Source: CAZPRW01 sp964577805 | Lineage (GTDB): Bacteria; Verrucomicrobiota; Verrucomicrobiia; Opitutales; JAIRKQ01 | Assembly (NCBI GenBank): GCA_964577805.1 | Contig: CAZOAG010000003.1 | Location: 95,323 to 159,322 of the forward strand | Length of the DNA: 64,000 nt | Direction of reading: 5' to 3' | In this document: positions 54,785 through 63,908 of the stretch, in pieces | Numbering within the stretch: position 1 is the first letter of the stretch | How the letters are laid out: the number at the start of each line of letters is the position of its first letter | Translations under genes and position numbers: made by a program | The notes under the pieces: model-generated | The model's input: only the letters and a program-made list of their open reading frames with translations | Database searches by the model: none | Told to the model about the DNA's origin: nothing

Positions 54785-55180
54785 TTACATAAGCACAACT
54801 ACTGCATGAGCAAGTGTTTTAGTATGAGACATTGAAAGTTTTACCTCATTAAACCCACGCATATCCATCTGTTCTAATGCATTTTTCGACAATATAATGT
54901 ACGGCGCACCTGATGGTTGATTCGCAACAACAATGTCCTTCCAAGAAATAACACGACCTATCCCTGTACCCAATGCTTTAGCGTATGCTTCTTTAGCAGC
55001 AAATCTAGCAGCAAACCCAATAGAAGATCGTGACGATTTGGAACAATATGATATTTCTTCTTCACAAAAAATCCGCTTGATAAAAACTTCACCAAATCGT
55101 CGAATAGCGCTATCTATACGCTGAACATCAACGATATCAGTCCCTATAGATAGCTTTCCATTCATGATAAAATCGAACAT
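54785..55180 (-). CDS. acpS: Holo-[acyl-carrier-protein] synthase
   Basis: The 131-aa enzyme has the two conserved metal/CoA-binding motifs: IGTDIVDVQRID with the Asp, and RFAAKEAYAKALGTGIG with the Glu and Lys. The C-terminal VKLSMSHTKTLAHAVVV also matches. It transfers 4'-phosphopantetheine from CoA to apo-ACP for fatty acid synthesis. An ATG five codons downstream (Met6) is an equally good start. It ends 9 bases before ffh and starts 3 bases after nth. Confidence 0.93.
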   Translation of the reverse strand: MFDFIMNGKLSIGTDIVDVQRIDSAIRRFGEVFIKRIFCEEEISYCSKSSRSSIGFAARFAAKEAYAKALGTGIGRVISWKDIVVANQPSGAPYIILSKNALEQMDMRGFNEVKLSMSHTKTLAHAVVVLM

Positions 55181-55183
55181 GAT

Positions 55184-55816
55184 CTAGTCTTTATCTTCTG
55201 CAAACAATTTTCGACAAATCATACATTTTTCAAGACAATGCCCACGTGCAGGACAATATTTTCTTCCATAAGCTATCATTTGTAAATGCAATCGTTGCCA
55301 AGTATTTTTCGGAAAAATCAATTTCAAATCGCGTTCTATTCCTGTAACATTCTTTGCATCTGACAATCCCCATCTGCGAGCTAATCGCGATATATGCGTA
55401 TCTACAGGGAAAGCAGGCATTTTAAAACATTGGCTCATGATGACAGACGCTGTTTTATGTCCAACCCCTGGCAATGCTTCCAGATCAGAAAAATTGTCAG
55501 GAACAACACCGTTGTGTTTTTCTAACAACTGTAATGACATGTTTTTGATAGCACGTGATTTTACATGATATAGTCCGCATGGACGTATAATTCGTTGCAA
55601 TTTTTCCTCTGCAAGCGACGCCATGTCCTCTGGAGAACCCGCATGCAAAAACAATTCTTTCGTTACATTATTAACTTTCTCATCAGTACATTGTGCTGAC
55701 AACATAACAGCAATCAAAAAAGTAAATGGATTACTATAGTTTAATGAAACTACAGGATCTGGGACACATTTATCCAACATATCCAAAATAAATTTTACTT
55801 TTCCAGTACAGTTCAT
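55184..55816 (-). CDS. nth: Endonuclease III
   Basis: The 210-aa base-excision glycosylase/AP lyase has the helix-hairpin-helix LEALPGVGHKTASVIMSQCF with the catalytic Lys and the downstream catalytic Asp in FPVDTHISRLARRWG. The iron-sulfur cluster ligands are at the C-terminus in CPARGHCLEKCMIC. The spacing there is C-x5-C-x3-C-x2-C, unlike the usual C-x6-C-x2-C-x5-C. It removes oxidised pyrimidines. It is first in the nth-acpS-ffh run and lies head-to-head with dapL, only 13 bases apart. Confidence 0.93.
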   Translation of the reverse strand: MNCTGKVKFILDMLDKCVPDPVVSLNYSNPFTFLIAVMLSAQCTDEKVNNVTKELFLHAGSPEDMASLAEEKLQRIIRPCGLYHVKSRAIKNMSLQLLEKHNGVVPDNFSDLEALPGVGHKTASVIMSQCFKMPAFPVDTHISRLARRWGLSDAKNVTGIERDLKLIFPKNTWQRLHLQMIAYGRKYCPARGHCLEKCMICRKLFAEDKD

Positions 55817-55829
55817 AGGGTACTATGAC

Positions 55830-57092
55830 ATGAACGACATTGGCAGCTTATCGCAATGTTTTTTTGCACAAAGAATCGGCGGAAAAAATTTTGGAGTTAG
55901 CAACCAAATCTACAAATTTGAAAAGATAAAAATAGCAAAACGTGAGTCATTAGAACGTTATCCAAACAGATTATTGATAGACATGGGAATAGGAGAACCT
56001 GATGGAATGGCATCGGAAACAACTATCAATATATTGTGTCAAGAAGCTACGAAATATGAAAACAGAGGATATGCTGACAATGGATGTTTCGAATTTAAAC
56101 AGGCTGTTGCAACATATATGTCTCGCGAATTCAATGTTACGTTAGACCCTTCATCGGAAATCATGCATTCTATGGGTTCAAAATCAGCATTGTCAATATT
56201 ACCGCTTTGTTTTATCGACCCAGGAGATGTTGTCATTACGACAACGCCAGGATATCCCATTTTTGGAACCCATGCAAAATATTTAATGGCAGATGTCATC
56301 GGGTTACCTCTATTGGCTAAAAATAACTTCTTACCTGACTTTACTTCATTATCTGAATATATTCTTGAACGCACAAAGGCCGTTATAGTAAATTATCCAA
56401 ATAATCCGACAGGAGCGTGTGCAACAAAAGAATTTTTTCAAAACCTTGTAGAACTAGCCCACAAATATCAATTTGTAATCATCAATGATGCTGCATATTC
56501 TGGACTGACATTTGACAGTCATGATAAACTATCAATATTAAATATTGATGGAGCAATGGATGTTGCATTAGAACTGCATTCATTGTCCAAAGGGTTCAAC
56601 ATGACAGGATGGCGCATTGGTTGGGTATGTGGAAATAAAGATTTGATCGATGCATATGGATGCGTCAAGGGGAATACAGATTCTGGTCAATTCCTGGCAA
56701 TACAAAAGGCTGCTGCTAGCACATTACTAAATCAACAATTCTTTGCTGAAAACAATGCCAGAAAATACTCTAGTCGCATGGAAAAAATTATTCCTATTTT
56801 GCGAAATTGCGGATTTACTGTAAATTATCCTAAAGCAGGATTCTTTCTATATACAAAATCACCAACTACTGTAGAACACAACGGTCATGAAATAAATTTC
56901 ACATATGCAGAATCTTTTGCTCAATGGATGATAACAGAATTAGGCATTGTTGTCGTTCCATGGGACGATTCAGAACCTGCCATTAGATTATCTATGACAT
57001 TCGGAAATAAAGACATTGATGATGATGGACTTATAAATGTCTTCCGGGAACGTATGGAAACAGTCAAGTTCATATTCAAAAAATCAATATGA
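55830..57092 (+). CDS. dapL: LL-diaminopimelate aminotransferase
   Basis: The 420-aa class I/II PLP aminotransferase carries DapL-specific phrases: FFAQRIGGKNFGVSNQIYKF, LIDMGIGEPDGMA, ENRGYADNGCFEFKQAVA, MGSKSALSILPLCFIDPGD, TPGYPIFGTH, VNYPNNPTGACAT and the PLP-Lys in ELHSLSKGFNMTGWRIGW. It converts tetrahydrodipicolinate directly to LL-diaminopimelate, bypassing three steps of the E. coli route; this variant is used by Chlamydia, Verrucomicrobia and plants. It supplies diaminopimelate for peptidoglycan and lysine. Its stop overlaps the tilS start by four bases. Confidence 0.94.
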   Translation: MNDIGSLSQCFFAQRIGGKNFGVSNQIYKFEKIKIAKRESLERYPNRLLIDMGIGEPDGMASETTINILCQEATKYENRGYADNGCFEFKQAVATYMSREFNVTLDPSSEIMHSMGSKSALSILPLCFIDPGDVVITTTPGYPIFGTHAKYLMADVIGLPLLAKNNFLPDFTSLSEYILERTKAVIVNYPNNPTGACATKEFFQNLVELAHKYQFVIINDAAYSGLTFDSHDKLSILNIDGAMDVALELHSLSKGFNMTGWRIGWVCGNKDLIDAYGCVKGNTDSGQFLAIQKAAASTLLNQQFFAENNARKYSSRMEKIIPILRNCGFTVNYPKAGFFLYTKSPTTVEHNGHEINFTYAESFAQWMITELGIVVVPWDDSEPAIRLSMTFGNKDIDDDGLINVFRERMETVKFIFKKSI

Positions 57093-58489
57093 CGGCATCA
57101 TCTGCATATAAAACAATAGTAGATTCTGTTCGTAATAACGACATATCAGCATACGGCATATTATCACTTTTGAATACTAAATCATGTGATGATAAAATTT
57201 GTATAGCATGTTCTGGAGGAAGTGACTCTGTATATTTATTAGATTTTATATGCGAAAAATATAAAAATCTTCATAATAGAATAATAGTATTACATTTTAA
57301 TCACGATATAAGAGGACAGTCATCCGATGATGATGAAATATTTGTAAAAAATTTATCACAACAGTATGGCGTAAATTGTTATTGCGAACGGTTAATCAAT
57401 AAACCATCTAAAATTACAGAAGAAACATTAAGATGTTGTCGCAATGAATTCTTTTTACGTGCATTAAATAAATTTTCATCAAAAATTTTAATATTGGGAC
57501 ATCATAAAGATGACGTTGCAGAAACCTTGCTCATGCGTCTCGCTCGTGCAAGTGATATTGCAGGACTATCCGCTCCACGTGCAATAACATTATTTCCAGA
57601 TGGGCATATTCGACTACGACCATTATTAAATATCACCAAAAAAGAGTTACAAAATAATTTGTTGCAAAAAAATCTTACATGGCGTGAAGATAGTACAAAT
57701 TTTGACAATGATTTTTTTCGTAATAAGGTTCGAAATTTGGTCATTCCAGTTTATCAATCTGCTGCAGGTTCACATAATATAATAAATTCATTATCAATAG
57801 CTAAACAAAATATTGAAGATGCTGATGATGCTATATCATATTTTGCAAAAATGTTTTGCAATAATAATGACATGATGAGTTCAGTATGTCTTAAAGATAT
57901 TATCAATTGGCCAGTTGCTGTTCTTCGAAGAATCTTAATAGAATTTTTTACAAAAAATAATATCGATGTAAGAAAGTCTTATCATTCCCAAATTCTAGAA
58001 GCAATCAAACAGAATAAACCGTGTAAAATCAGTGCAGGAAATAATACTTGGATATTATATAATGACCACTCGTTGCATATTGAACACCCAAACAACACGA
58101 GCAACGAAACATTCGAGGCAATAATTGGCAATAATACATTACCCAACGGAAAAACATTAAACATATCAATCATTGATTTAAATGAAGCAACATGGAAAAA
58201 TGTCATTACATGTAACATAAAAACCCAATGTTTCGCGAAGTTGCCAGATGATTTTAAAATAGAAATCCAACAATTTTCACCATCACAAAAATATACAAGA
58301 TTTGGACATTGTCGCGAAAGAAAGATCAGTGATTTTTTGACATCAAATGTCATAAACAAAGAAGATCGGAAATCATTACCTATGATATTTATCAACAAAG
58401 AAATATGCTGGGTACCATATTTGCCTGTTACAGATAAATTTCAATTAAAACAAACTGATAAAAAAGCTCTTTTATTGACATATTTTTGA
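57089..58489 (+). CDS. tilS: tRNA(Ile)-lysidine synthase
   Basis: The 466-aa protein has the ATP-pyrophosphatase PP-loop IACSGGSDSVYLLDF (about residue 38), ILGHHKDDVAETLLMRLARA, and the TilS helical middle and C-terminal domains, including TWREDSTNFDNDFFRNKVRN. It modifies C34 of tRNA-Ile(CAU) to lysidine so it reads AUA. ATA codons are used often here, so the gene should be essential. It overlaps dapL by four bases and abuts ftsH. Confidence 0.94.
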   Translation: MTASSAYKTIVDSVRNNDISAYGILSLLNTKSCDDKICIACSGGSDSVYLLDFICEKYKNLHNRIIVLHFNHDIRGQSSDDDEIFVKNLSQQYGVNCYCERLINKPSKITEETLRCCRNEFFLRALNKFSSKILILGHHKDDVAETLLMRLARASDIAGLSAPRAITLFPDGHIRLRPLLNITKKELQNNLLQKNLTWREDSTNFDNDFFRNKVRNLVIPVYQSAAGSHNIINSLSIAKQNIEDADDAISYFAKMFCNNNDMMSSVCLKDIINWPVAVLRRILIEFFTKNNIDVRKSYHSQILEAIKQNKPCKISAGNNTWILYNDHSLHIEHPNNTSNETFEAIIGNNTLPNGKTLNISIIDLNEATWKNVITCNIKTQCFAKLPDDFKIEIQQFSPSQKYTRFGHCRERKISDFLTSNVINKEDRKSLPMIFINKEICWVPYLPVTDKFQLKQTDKKALLLTYF

Positions 58490-58536
58490 TACGTTTTAAT
58501 CATCGATATAGTCTATTCAGCAGGCAGAATATCACG

Positions 58537-60618
58537 ATGAAAAAGAAAAGTAACACAAAATTGTTTTTGCAAATGAAAATATTGGGAATGTGGGGAATTG
58601 TCATTCTCGCAATATTCTCATTATGGAACATGTATAATCCTACAGCTGCTGCAGTAGCAGGCAGTAAATGGACGATTGAAAACGTAATATCTGCTGCCGA
58701 AAATGGAGATATCATTGCTGGTGTCATTCAAGGAATTCCATCAAACGGGCATGAATGGTATAAGCTCTATGGAGAAGCTAAGAATGTAACAAAGTATAAT
58801 CCTCAACAACAAACGACAAAACTTTCCAATGGATTATTACCACAACAATCAATAACAGCATCGCAATCTGACACATCGCATTTTATAGCAGAAGGACGAC
58901 TGACACAAGATAGGTATAATCGGCTACTGCAATCTTCCAAAATATGGACCGAAAAACCAAGTTCAACATTATGGACAGATATTTTAGTCAACACGATACC
59001 ATATATAATATTTTTAATGCTAATATTTTTTGTATTGGGCCGTCAACTTCGTGGTGCCGGGAAAAATGCCATGAGTTTTGGAAAAAGCCGTGCAAAATTA
59101 TTAACACAAGATAAAAAACGTGTAACATTTTCAGATGTTGCTGGCTGTGATGAAGCAAAAGAAGAAGTTGCTGAAATAGTAGAATTTCTGAAAAACCCTA
59201 AAAATTTTTTGGACATTGGCGGACGCATACCAAAGGGATGTTTAATGTTCGGTGCACCTGGTACTGGAAAAACATTATTGGCTAAAGCAGTTGCCGGAGA
59301 AGCTAAAGTACCATTTTTCAGCATAAGCGGTTCTGATTTTGTTGAGATGTTTGTTGGTGTGGGAGCATCCCGTGTACGTGATCTTTTTGAACAGGGCCGC
59401 AAAAATGCGCCATGTATTCTCTTTATCGATGAAATAGATGCAGTCGGTCGTCAACGTGGTGCTGGTCTCGGTGGTGGCAATGATGAACGAGAACAAACAT
59501 TAAATTCTTTATTGGTTGAAATGGATGGTTTCGACGGCCGCGAAGGTGTCATAATTATGGCAGCTACTAACCGACCAGATGTATTAGACTCCGCATTATT
59601 ACGACCAGGACGATTCGACAGACAGATCGTAATCGATCTGCCTGATCTACATGGCAGAGAGGAAATTTTAAAAGTTCATGCTAAAAAGATCAAACTCGAT
59701 AAATCTGTAAACTTATCTGATGTTGCACGTAATACATCAGGATTTTCCGGTGCTGATTTGGAAAATTTATTAAATGAATCTGCATTACTAGCAGCACGCA
59801 ATAATAAAAAATCTGTCTCTAGCAGTGATATCGATGAAGCACGTGATAAAATATCATATGGTCGCGAAAGAAAGAAATTAATGGACGATGATGATAAAAA
59901 GGTCACAGCATATCATGAGGCTGGACATGCTATTATACAAGCAATCGTCGATAACGGCAACCTTCCTGTCCATAAAGTAACAATTATTCCACGTGGTCAA
60001 AGTTTGGGTAGTACGATGTTTATACCTAAAAAGGACATTTTAAATCATTCCAAAAATAATCTTGAGGCTCAAATCTGCTGTGCTATGGGTGGCCGTGTTG
60101 CTGAAGAAATTGTATTCGATGAAATGACAAACGGTGCATCAGCTGATATCAAATCTGCTACTAAAATCGCCCGTAAAATGGTATGTGATTGGGGAATGAG
60201 CAAATTGGGCCCTATTGCATATGGCGAAAATCAAGATCATATATTTTTAGGCCGTGAAATATCACGTTCACAAAATTATAGTGAAAAAACAGCACAGAAA
60301 ATCGACAGTGAAATATATTCAATTGTTGATGATGGATATCAACGTGCACGCAAAATATTGACAGAAAAACGTGATCTCTTGGACAAGCTGGCAGATGCGT
60401 TATTGACGTACGAAACAATAGATGGTGTGTACGTCTATGATTTAGTAAAAAATGGAAATTTCACGATGAATATTGTCGTACCAGAAAAAAATATAAAATC
60501 TGGCAAAGACGACAACACACCTTCTCCAACCAAACACCGCCGTAGGACAAAAAAAGACGATAATACTACAGAAGTTACGGTTGCTAAAGTAGATGAGCCT
60601 GTATCAAACGAAGGATAA
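58537..60618 (+). CDS. ftsH: ATP-dependent zinc metalloprotease FtsH
   Basis: The 693-aa protein has two N-terminal membrane helices (FLQMKILGMWGIVILAIFSL and IPYIIFLMLIFFVLG). The AAA module has Walker A GAPGTGKTLLAKAVAG, Walker B ILFIDEIDAVGRQRG, and SRH ATNRPDVLDSALLRPGRFDR; it is followed by the M41 zinc protease with HEAGH in TAYHEAGHAI. FtsH degrades misassembled membrane proteins and, in many bacteria, regulates LPS synthesis. The ATG at 58537 is preferred; a TTG at 58486 overlaps tilS. The C-terminal basic tail (KHRRRTKKDD) is a lineage variation. The ClpX-like gene starts 2 bases later. Confidence 0.96.
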   Translation: MKKKSNTKLFLQMKILGMWGIVILAIFSLWNMYNPTAAAVAGSKWTIENVISAAENGDIIAGVIQGIPSNGHEWYKLYGEAKNVTKYNPQQQTTKLSNGLLPQQSITASQSDTSHFIAEGRLTQDRYNRLLQSSKIWTEKPSSTLWTDILVNTIPYIIFLMLIFFVLGRQLRGAGKNAMSFGKSRAKLLTQDKKRVTFSDVAGCDEAKEEVAEIVEFLKNPKNFLDIGGRIPKGCLMFGAPGTGKTLLAKAVAGEAKVPFFSISGSDFVEMFVGVGASRVRDLFEQGRKNAPCILFIDEIDAVGRQRGAGLGGGNDEREQTLNSLLVEMDGFDGREGVIIMAATNRPDVLDSALLRPGRFDRQIVIDLPDLHGREEILKVHAKKIKLDKSVNLSDVARNTSGFSGADLENLLNESALLAARNNKKSVSSSDIDEARDKISYGRERKKLMDDDDKKVTAYHEAGHAIIQAIVDNGNLPVHKVTIIPRGQSLGSTMFIPKKDILNHSKNNLEAQICCAMGGRVAEEIVFDEMTNGASADIKSATKIARKMVCDWGMSKLGPIAYGENQDHIFLGREISRSQNYSEKTAQKIDSEIYSIVDDGYQRARKILTEKRDLLDKLADALLTYETIDGVYVYDLVKNGNFTMNIVVPEKNIKSGKDDNTPSPTKHRRRTKKDDNTTEVTVAKVDEPVSNEG

Positions 60619-60620
60619 AT

Positions 60621-61949
60621 ATGTTTTTTGACTTTGATAAGATAACTGATGATAAGAATGATTCAGAAAATAAACCATCAAATCCATTTGATGAATTAAA
60701 AAAGCAGTTCAAAAATATTCTTGGATCATCTGGTGCTGGGATAGGACTTGTGATGCCATCTAGTGGACAATCAGCACAACAAGACAAAAAAACAGTCGAT
60801 CAAGAAGAAAAAGCAACGAAACAATTTATTCGTAAGATTAAAAGATTTTCCATGAAGCCTCGTGATATCATGGATTACTTGGACAGGTTTGTCATAAAAC
60901 AAAAAGAAGCAAAAAAGGTATTATCTGTCGCTATATGCGATCACTATAATCACGTAAAGAAATGCCTCACCAACAAGAAAACATGCGACCAGGAATATAG
61001 TAAACAAAATGTTTTGTTGTTGGGACCAACTGGTGTTGGAAAAACTTATTTGATAAAAAATATAGCAAAATTAATCGGTGTGCCTTTTGCCAAGGTTGAT
61101 GCTACAAAATTTTCTGAGACAGGATATGTTGGCAGCGATGTTGATGACATGATCCGTGATTTGGTCAAAGCTGCAGATGGAAATATCGAAATGGCCCAAT
61201 ATGGCATCGTGTTCATTGATGAAATTGACAAAATCGCAATAGCATCTGGTGGTGAAAGTCGTGATGTTTCTGGTCGTGGCGTTCAAATCAATCTATTAAA
61301 ATTGATGGAAGAGAGCGAAGTATCAGCATATAGCCAGACAGACATGATGTCACAATTGCGCGCTGCTATGAACTTTTCCATTGGAGGAAAAGAACAAAAA
61401 CAAACAATAAACACTAAACATATTTTATTTATAGCTAGTGGTGCATTTGACAAATTATCTGATATAGTCAAAATACGTATTGGAAACAAAAGTATTGGAT
61501 TTAATTATAAAGAAGAAAACAACGACGAAGGAGATGCTTCATATCAATATTTAAAAACTGCATCAACAGCAGATTTTATAAAATATGGGTTCGAACCAGA
61601 ATTTGTCGGAAGATTACCAGTAAGAGTCGCATGTGAATCATTAAATGCAGATGATTTAAAGAACATATTGTTGTCGTCAGAAGGATCTATTTTCAAGCAA
61701 TACATTGAAGATTTTAATGGTTACGACATAAAATTTTCTGCAGACAACGGGGCTATTGCTGAAATTGCAAAATGTGCTGCAGAAGAAAAAACCGGTGCTC
61801 GCGGTCTTCTTACAATTTTAGAAAGAACACTACGTGATTTTAAGTTTGAATTGCCATCTACAAATATTCGTGAATTTAATATAACAAAAGAAACAATTGT
61901 TGATCCGCAAAAAGCATTGTCGACTATTCTACAACAGCAAAAAAATTGA
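60621..61949 (+). CDS. ClpX-like AAA+ ATPase lacking the zinc-binding domain
   Basis: The 442-aa protein has a ClpX-type AAA+ core. After a charged non-conserved N-terminus (1-85) come MKPRDIMDYLDRFVIKQKEA (as PxxIxxxLDxYVIGQxxAK), Walker A GPTGVGKTYL (about 135), pore loop GYVGSD, Walker B IVFIDEIDKIA, sensor region SGAFDKLSDIVKIRIG, and the SIGF tripeptide where ClpX has its ClpP-docking IGF loop. A C-terminal small domain (KTGARGLLTILERTL) completes it. The N-terminal C4 zinc finger of canonical ClpX is absent. It probably unfolds proteins, perhaps for ClpP. It is cotranscribed with ftsH and the heptose gene. Confidence 0.88.
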   Translation: MFFDFDKITDDKNDSENKPSNPFDELKKQFKNILGSSGAGIGLVMPSSGQSAQQDKKTVDQEEKATKQFIRKIKRFSMKPRDIMDYLDRFVIKQKEAKKVLSVAICDHYNHVKKCLTNKKTCDQEYSKQNVLLLGPTGVGKTYLIKNIAKLIGVPFAKVDATKFSETGYVGSDVDDMIRDLVKAADGNIEMAQYGIVFIDEIDKIAIASGGESRDVSGRGVQINLLKLMEESEVSAYSQTDMMSQLRAAMNFSIGGKEQKQTINTKHILFIASGAFDKLSDIVKIRIGNKSIGFNYKEENNDEGDASYQYLKTASTADFIKYGFEPEFVGRLPVRVACESLNADDLKNILLSSEGSIFKQYIEDFNGYDIKFSADNGAIAEIAKCAAEEKTGARGLLTILERTLRDFKFELPSTNIREFNITKETIVDPQKALSTILQQQKN

Positions 61950-61953
61950 TATC

Positions 61954-62442
61954 GTGAATATCAGTCCACAAAAATTAAAAACATTGGAAGAAGCATGTTT
62001 TGAGCGTGAACAATTACGAAATGACAATAAAATCGTCGTTCTGACGAATGGTTGTTTTGATTTGTTACATGCAGGACATGTGATGGCACTGCAACAGGCT
62101 AAATCTCTTGGTGACAGTTTGTGGGTAGCGATAAATTCTGATGACAGTGTACGTGCTTTAAAGGGTGCAAATCGACCGGTTTATACAGAAATCGAGCGCG
62201 CGTTTTTATTGTCAGCACTAACAGTGGTTGACGGTATTTTTATATTCAATAACAAACGGTTGACTAATGAGATATTGTCGTTCAAGCCAGATATATATGT
62301 AAAATCCGGAGATTACACAATAAAAGACCTTAATCTGGACGAACGCACCGCATTAGAAAAAATTAATGCTAAAATCGTCTTTACACCATTTTTATCAGGC
62401 CATAGCACAACATCAACAATAAAAAATATTCTATCGAAATAG
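61954..62442 (+). CDS. rfaE2: D-glycero-beta-D-manno-heptose 1-phosphate adenylyltransferase
   Basis: The 162-aa protein is the stand-alone nucleotidyltransferase half of HldE. It has NGCFDLLHAGHVMALQQAKS with the HxGH catalytic motif, WVAINSDDSVRALKG, RPVYTEIERAFLLSALTVVD, YVKSGDY and a short C-terminus with FLSGHSTTSTI. It makes ADP-heptose for LPS inner core. Start is a GTG 5 bases after the upstream stop. The kinase half (HldE-N) is not in the window. Its presence with LpxA points to a heptose-containing LPS. Confidence 0.93.
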   Translation: MNISPQKLKTLEEACFEREQLRNDNKIVVLTNGCFDLLHAGHVMALQQAKSLGDSLWVAINSDDSVRALKGANRPVYTEIERAFLLSALTVVDGIFIFNNKRLTNEILSFKPDIYVKSGDYTIKDLNLDERTALEKINAKIVFTPFLSGHSTTSTIKNILSK

Positions 62443-62687
62443 AAAAAAATAGATTAAAATGCTCTCTGTATGTACTTTATAATCAAAGTTAGTAGAATAT
62501 GTTAGCTATGCTTAAATTGAGCAACTGCGTCAAGTTCCGTAAATAGAGCATAACGTACCAAATCAAAATCATAATACTTGCTTTATTGACTTGTTTATTG
62601 ATCTCTCAAGTAGCTTAACAGCCCCGAATTCATGCCATCCAATCAAAAATAACATATATATTACCGGCGATGCTTATACATCTGCCG
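62443..62687. other. Non-coding spacer downstream of rfaE2
   Basis: About 245 AT-rich bases with short spurious ORFs only. No terminator, promoter or RNA gene was recognised. Confidence 0.4.
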
Positions 62688-63146
62688 CTATTCAAATAAA
62701 CTCATTCCAAATAACCCATCTTGATCATCGGATTTTCCGTTACTCATTGAAACCAAGCTACATAAAGACACCATCCACATAGAAAACAATCTGCTGAACA
62801 GGCCTTTGCTTTTGAGTTTTTTTGGCAAGTCTTTATTCAAAGATGCCAATCTGTCCTCAAATTCACGTTCAAACTCACACAATAAACTTTCAGAACAATG
62901 CTCACGAAAGATCACATTCCATTCCGATATAGTCATCGCATCGTTTTTCAAAAAATTAGAATAAAGTTCCCTTTTATGTATATTTGTACTAAAAAACTCT
63001 TCTCTTTTTAAAAAATCATTTGTGAAAAAATTTGCAGTATTCTGAAAAAAAATATTTTCAGAAAATAAATTATTATTTTCCAAATTCGTCATTATGGCGA
63101 GATTACAACCAATTTGATTTAATATTTTATGTCCAACAGCCTGCAT
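62688..63146 (-). CDS. Unknown small protein with C-terminal hydrophobic segment
   Basis: I do not recognise this 152-aa protein. It is polar with many Asn, Phe and Glu residues (NNLFSENIFFQNTANFFTND), a helical middle (LLCEFEREFEDRLASLNKDL) and one weak hydrophobic stretch (GLFSRLFSMWMVSLCSLVSM). It has no signal peptide and no neighbours on its strand. It could be a small exported or membrane-associated protein, or a decaying gene in the degenerate flank of the rRNA operon. Confidence 0.5.
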   Translation of the reverse strand: MQAVGHKILNQIGCNLAIMTNLENNNLFSENIFFQNTANFFTNDFLKREEFFSTNIHKRELYSNFLKNDAMTISEWNVIFREHCSESLLCEFEREFEDRLASLNKDLPKKLKSKGLFSRLFSMWMVSLCSLVSMSNGKSDDQDGLFGMSLFE

Positions 63147-63865
63147 ATAACAACAACTTGTTATTATTTTTCTAAAATTGCAACAATAAAATTAGAAAAT
63201 TTTTAAATATATTCCAATTACCATATTCTATTTAACAAGAAACATGGCAAAAAAGTCGCAGCTCATTTAACGCATCGAGCAATGGTAAAAAAATTGCAAA
63301 AAGGTCGAGTTACACCGCAGCAACTACAGACAACAATAACAATTTGCACAAAAAAATTAGAATTAATCAAAAACACACAAACATTATAACGCCATCGATA
63401 CATTAAGAAATTAAACTACAACAATCAAAAATATATTATTATAAATGACGCTCACCAACTGCGTTTCGTTGAACGTAAACACGCAATCAAAAAAACAACT
63501 TAAAAATGCTCAAACTAAATAAAGTAGTTTAAATTAAAAAAGAAAATACAACTACATTGTTACAAAACAAACCAACCATCACTGCAGCTTTCCAAACATA
63601 AATACAAAACAATATCAATAAAATAATTTGCCGTAAAAAACATTGAAAAGCTCTTAAATGAAATAAAACGTCTGTAGACTAATATAATAGTCTAAAAAGG
63701 TACTTTTATAAAAAAGAAAAATCCAACAACTCTTGTTGCAATTTTTCAAGAAAGCACAAACAATAATTTACCAAGATAATCTTAAAACCGAACAACATAA
63801 TAACACCATCGACGGACTCACAAATCAAGCACCGACACTATAACAAAATATATGTAAACAAACAA
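63147..63865. other. Degenerate non-coding region downstream of the 5S rRNA
   Basis: Over 700 AT-rich bases. Around 63207-63389 one plus-strand frame stays open for 61 codons and reads HGKKVAAHLTHRAMVKKLQK and onward, but has no upstream start codon (first ATG at 63282). Near 63445 another short frame reads QLRFVERKHAIKK. These look like remnants of genes; nothing functional was recognised. Confidence 0.5.
63282..63389 (+). pseudogene. Short ORF, possible gene remnant
   Basis: The frame gives 35 residues from the ATG (MVKKLQKGRVTPQQLQ...) and extends upstream without a stop or start to 63207, giving a basic, helical peptide. No ribosome site is seen. It may be the 3' end of a gene whose 5' part decayed, or a chance ORF. 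Confidence 0.25.
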
Positions 63866-63895
63866 AAAACGCACTAACATTTGTTAGTGCGTTTT
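63866..63895 (-). terminator. Intrinsic terminator of the rRNA operon
   Basis: A perfect stem of about 13 bp (AAACGCACTAACA, TGTTAGTGCGTTT) with a tight loop lies just after the 3' end of the minus-strand 5S rRNA and, read on that strand, runs into TTTTTTG. Confidence 0.92.
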
Positions 63896-63908
63896 AACAT
63901 AAAGACAA

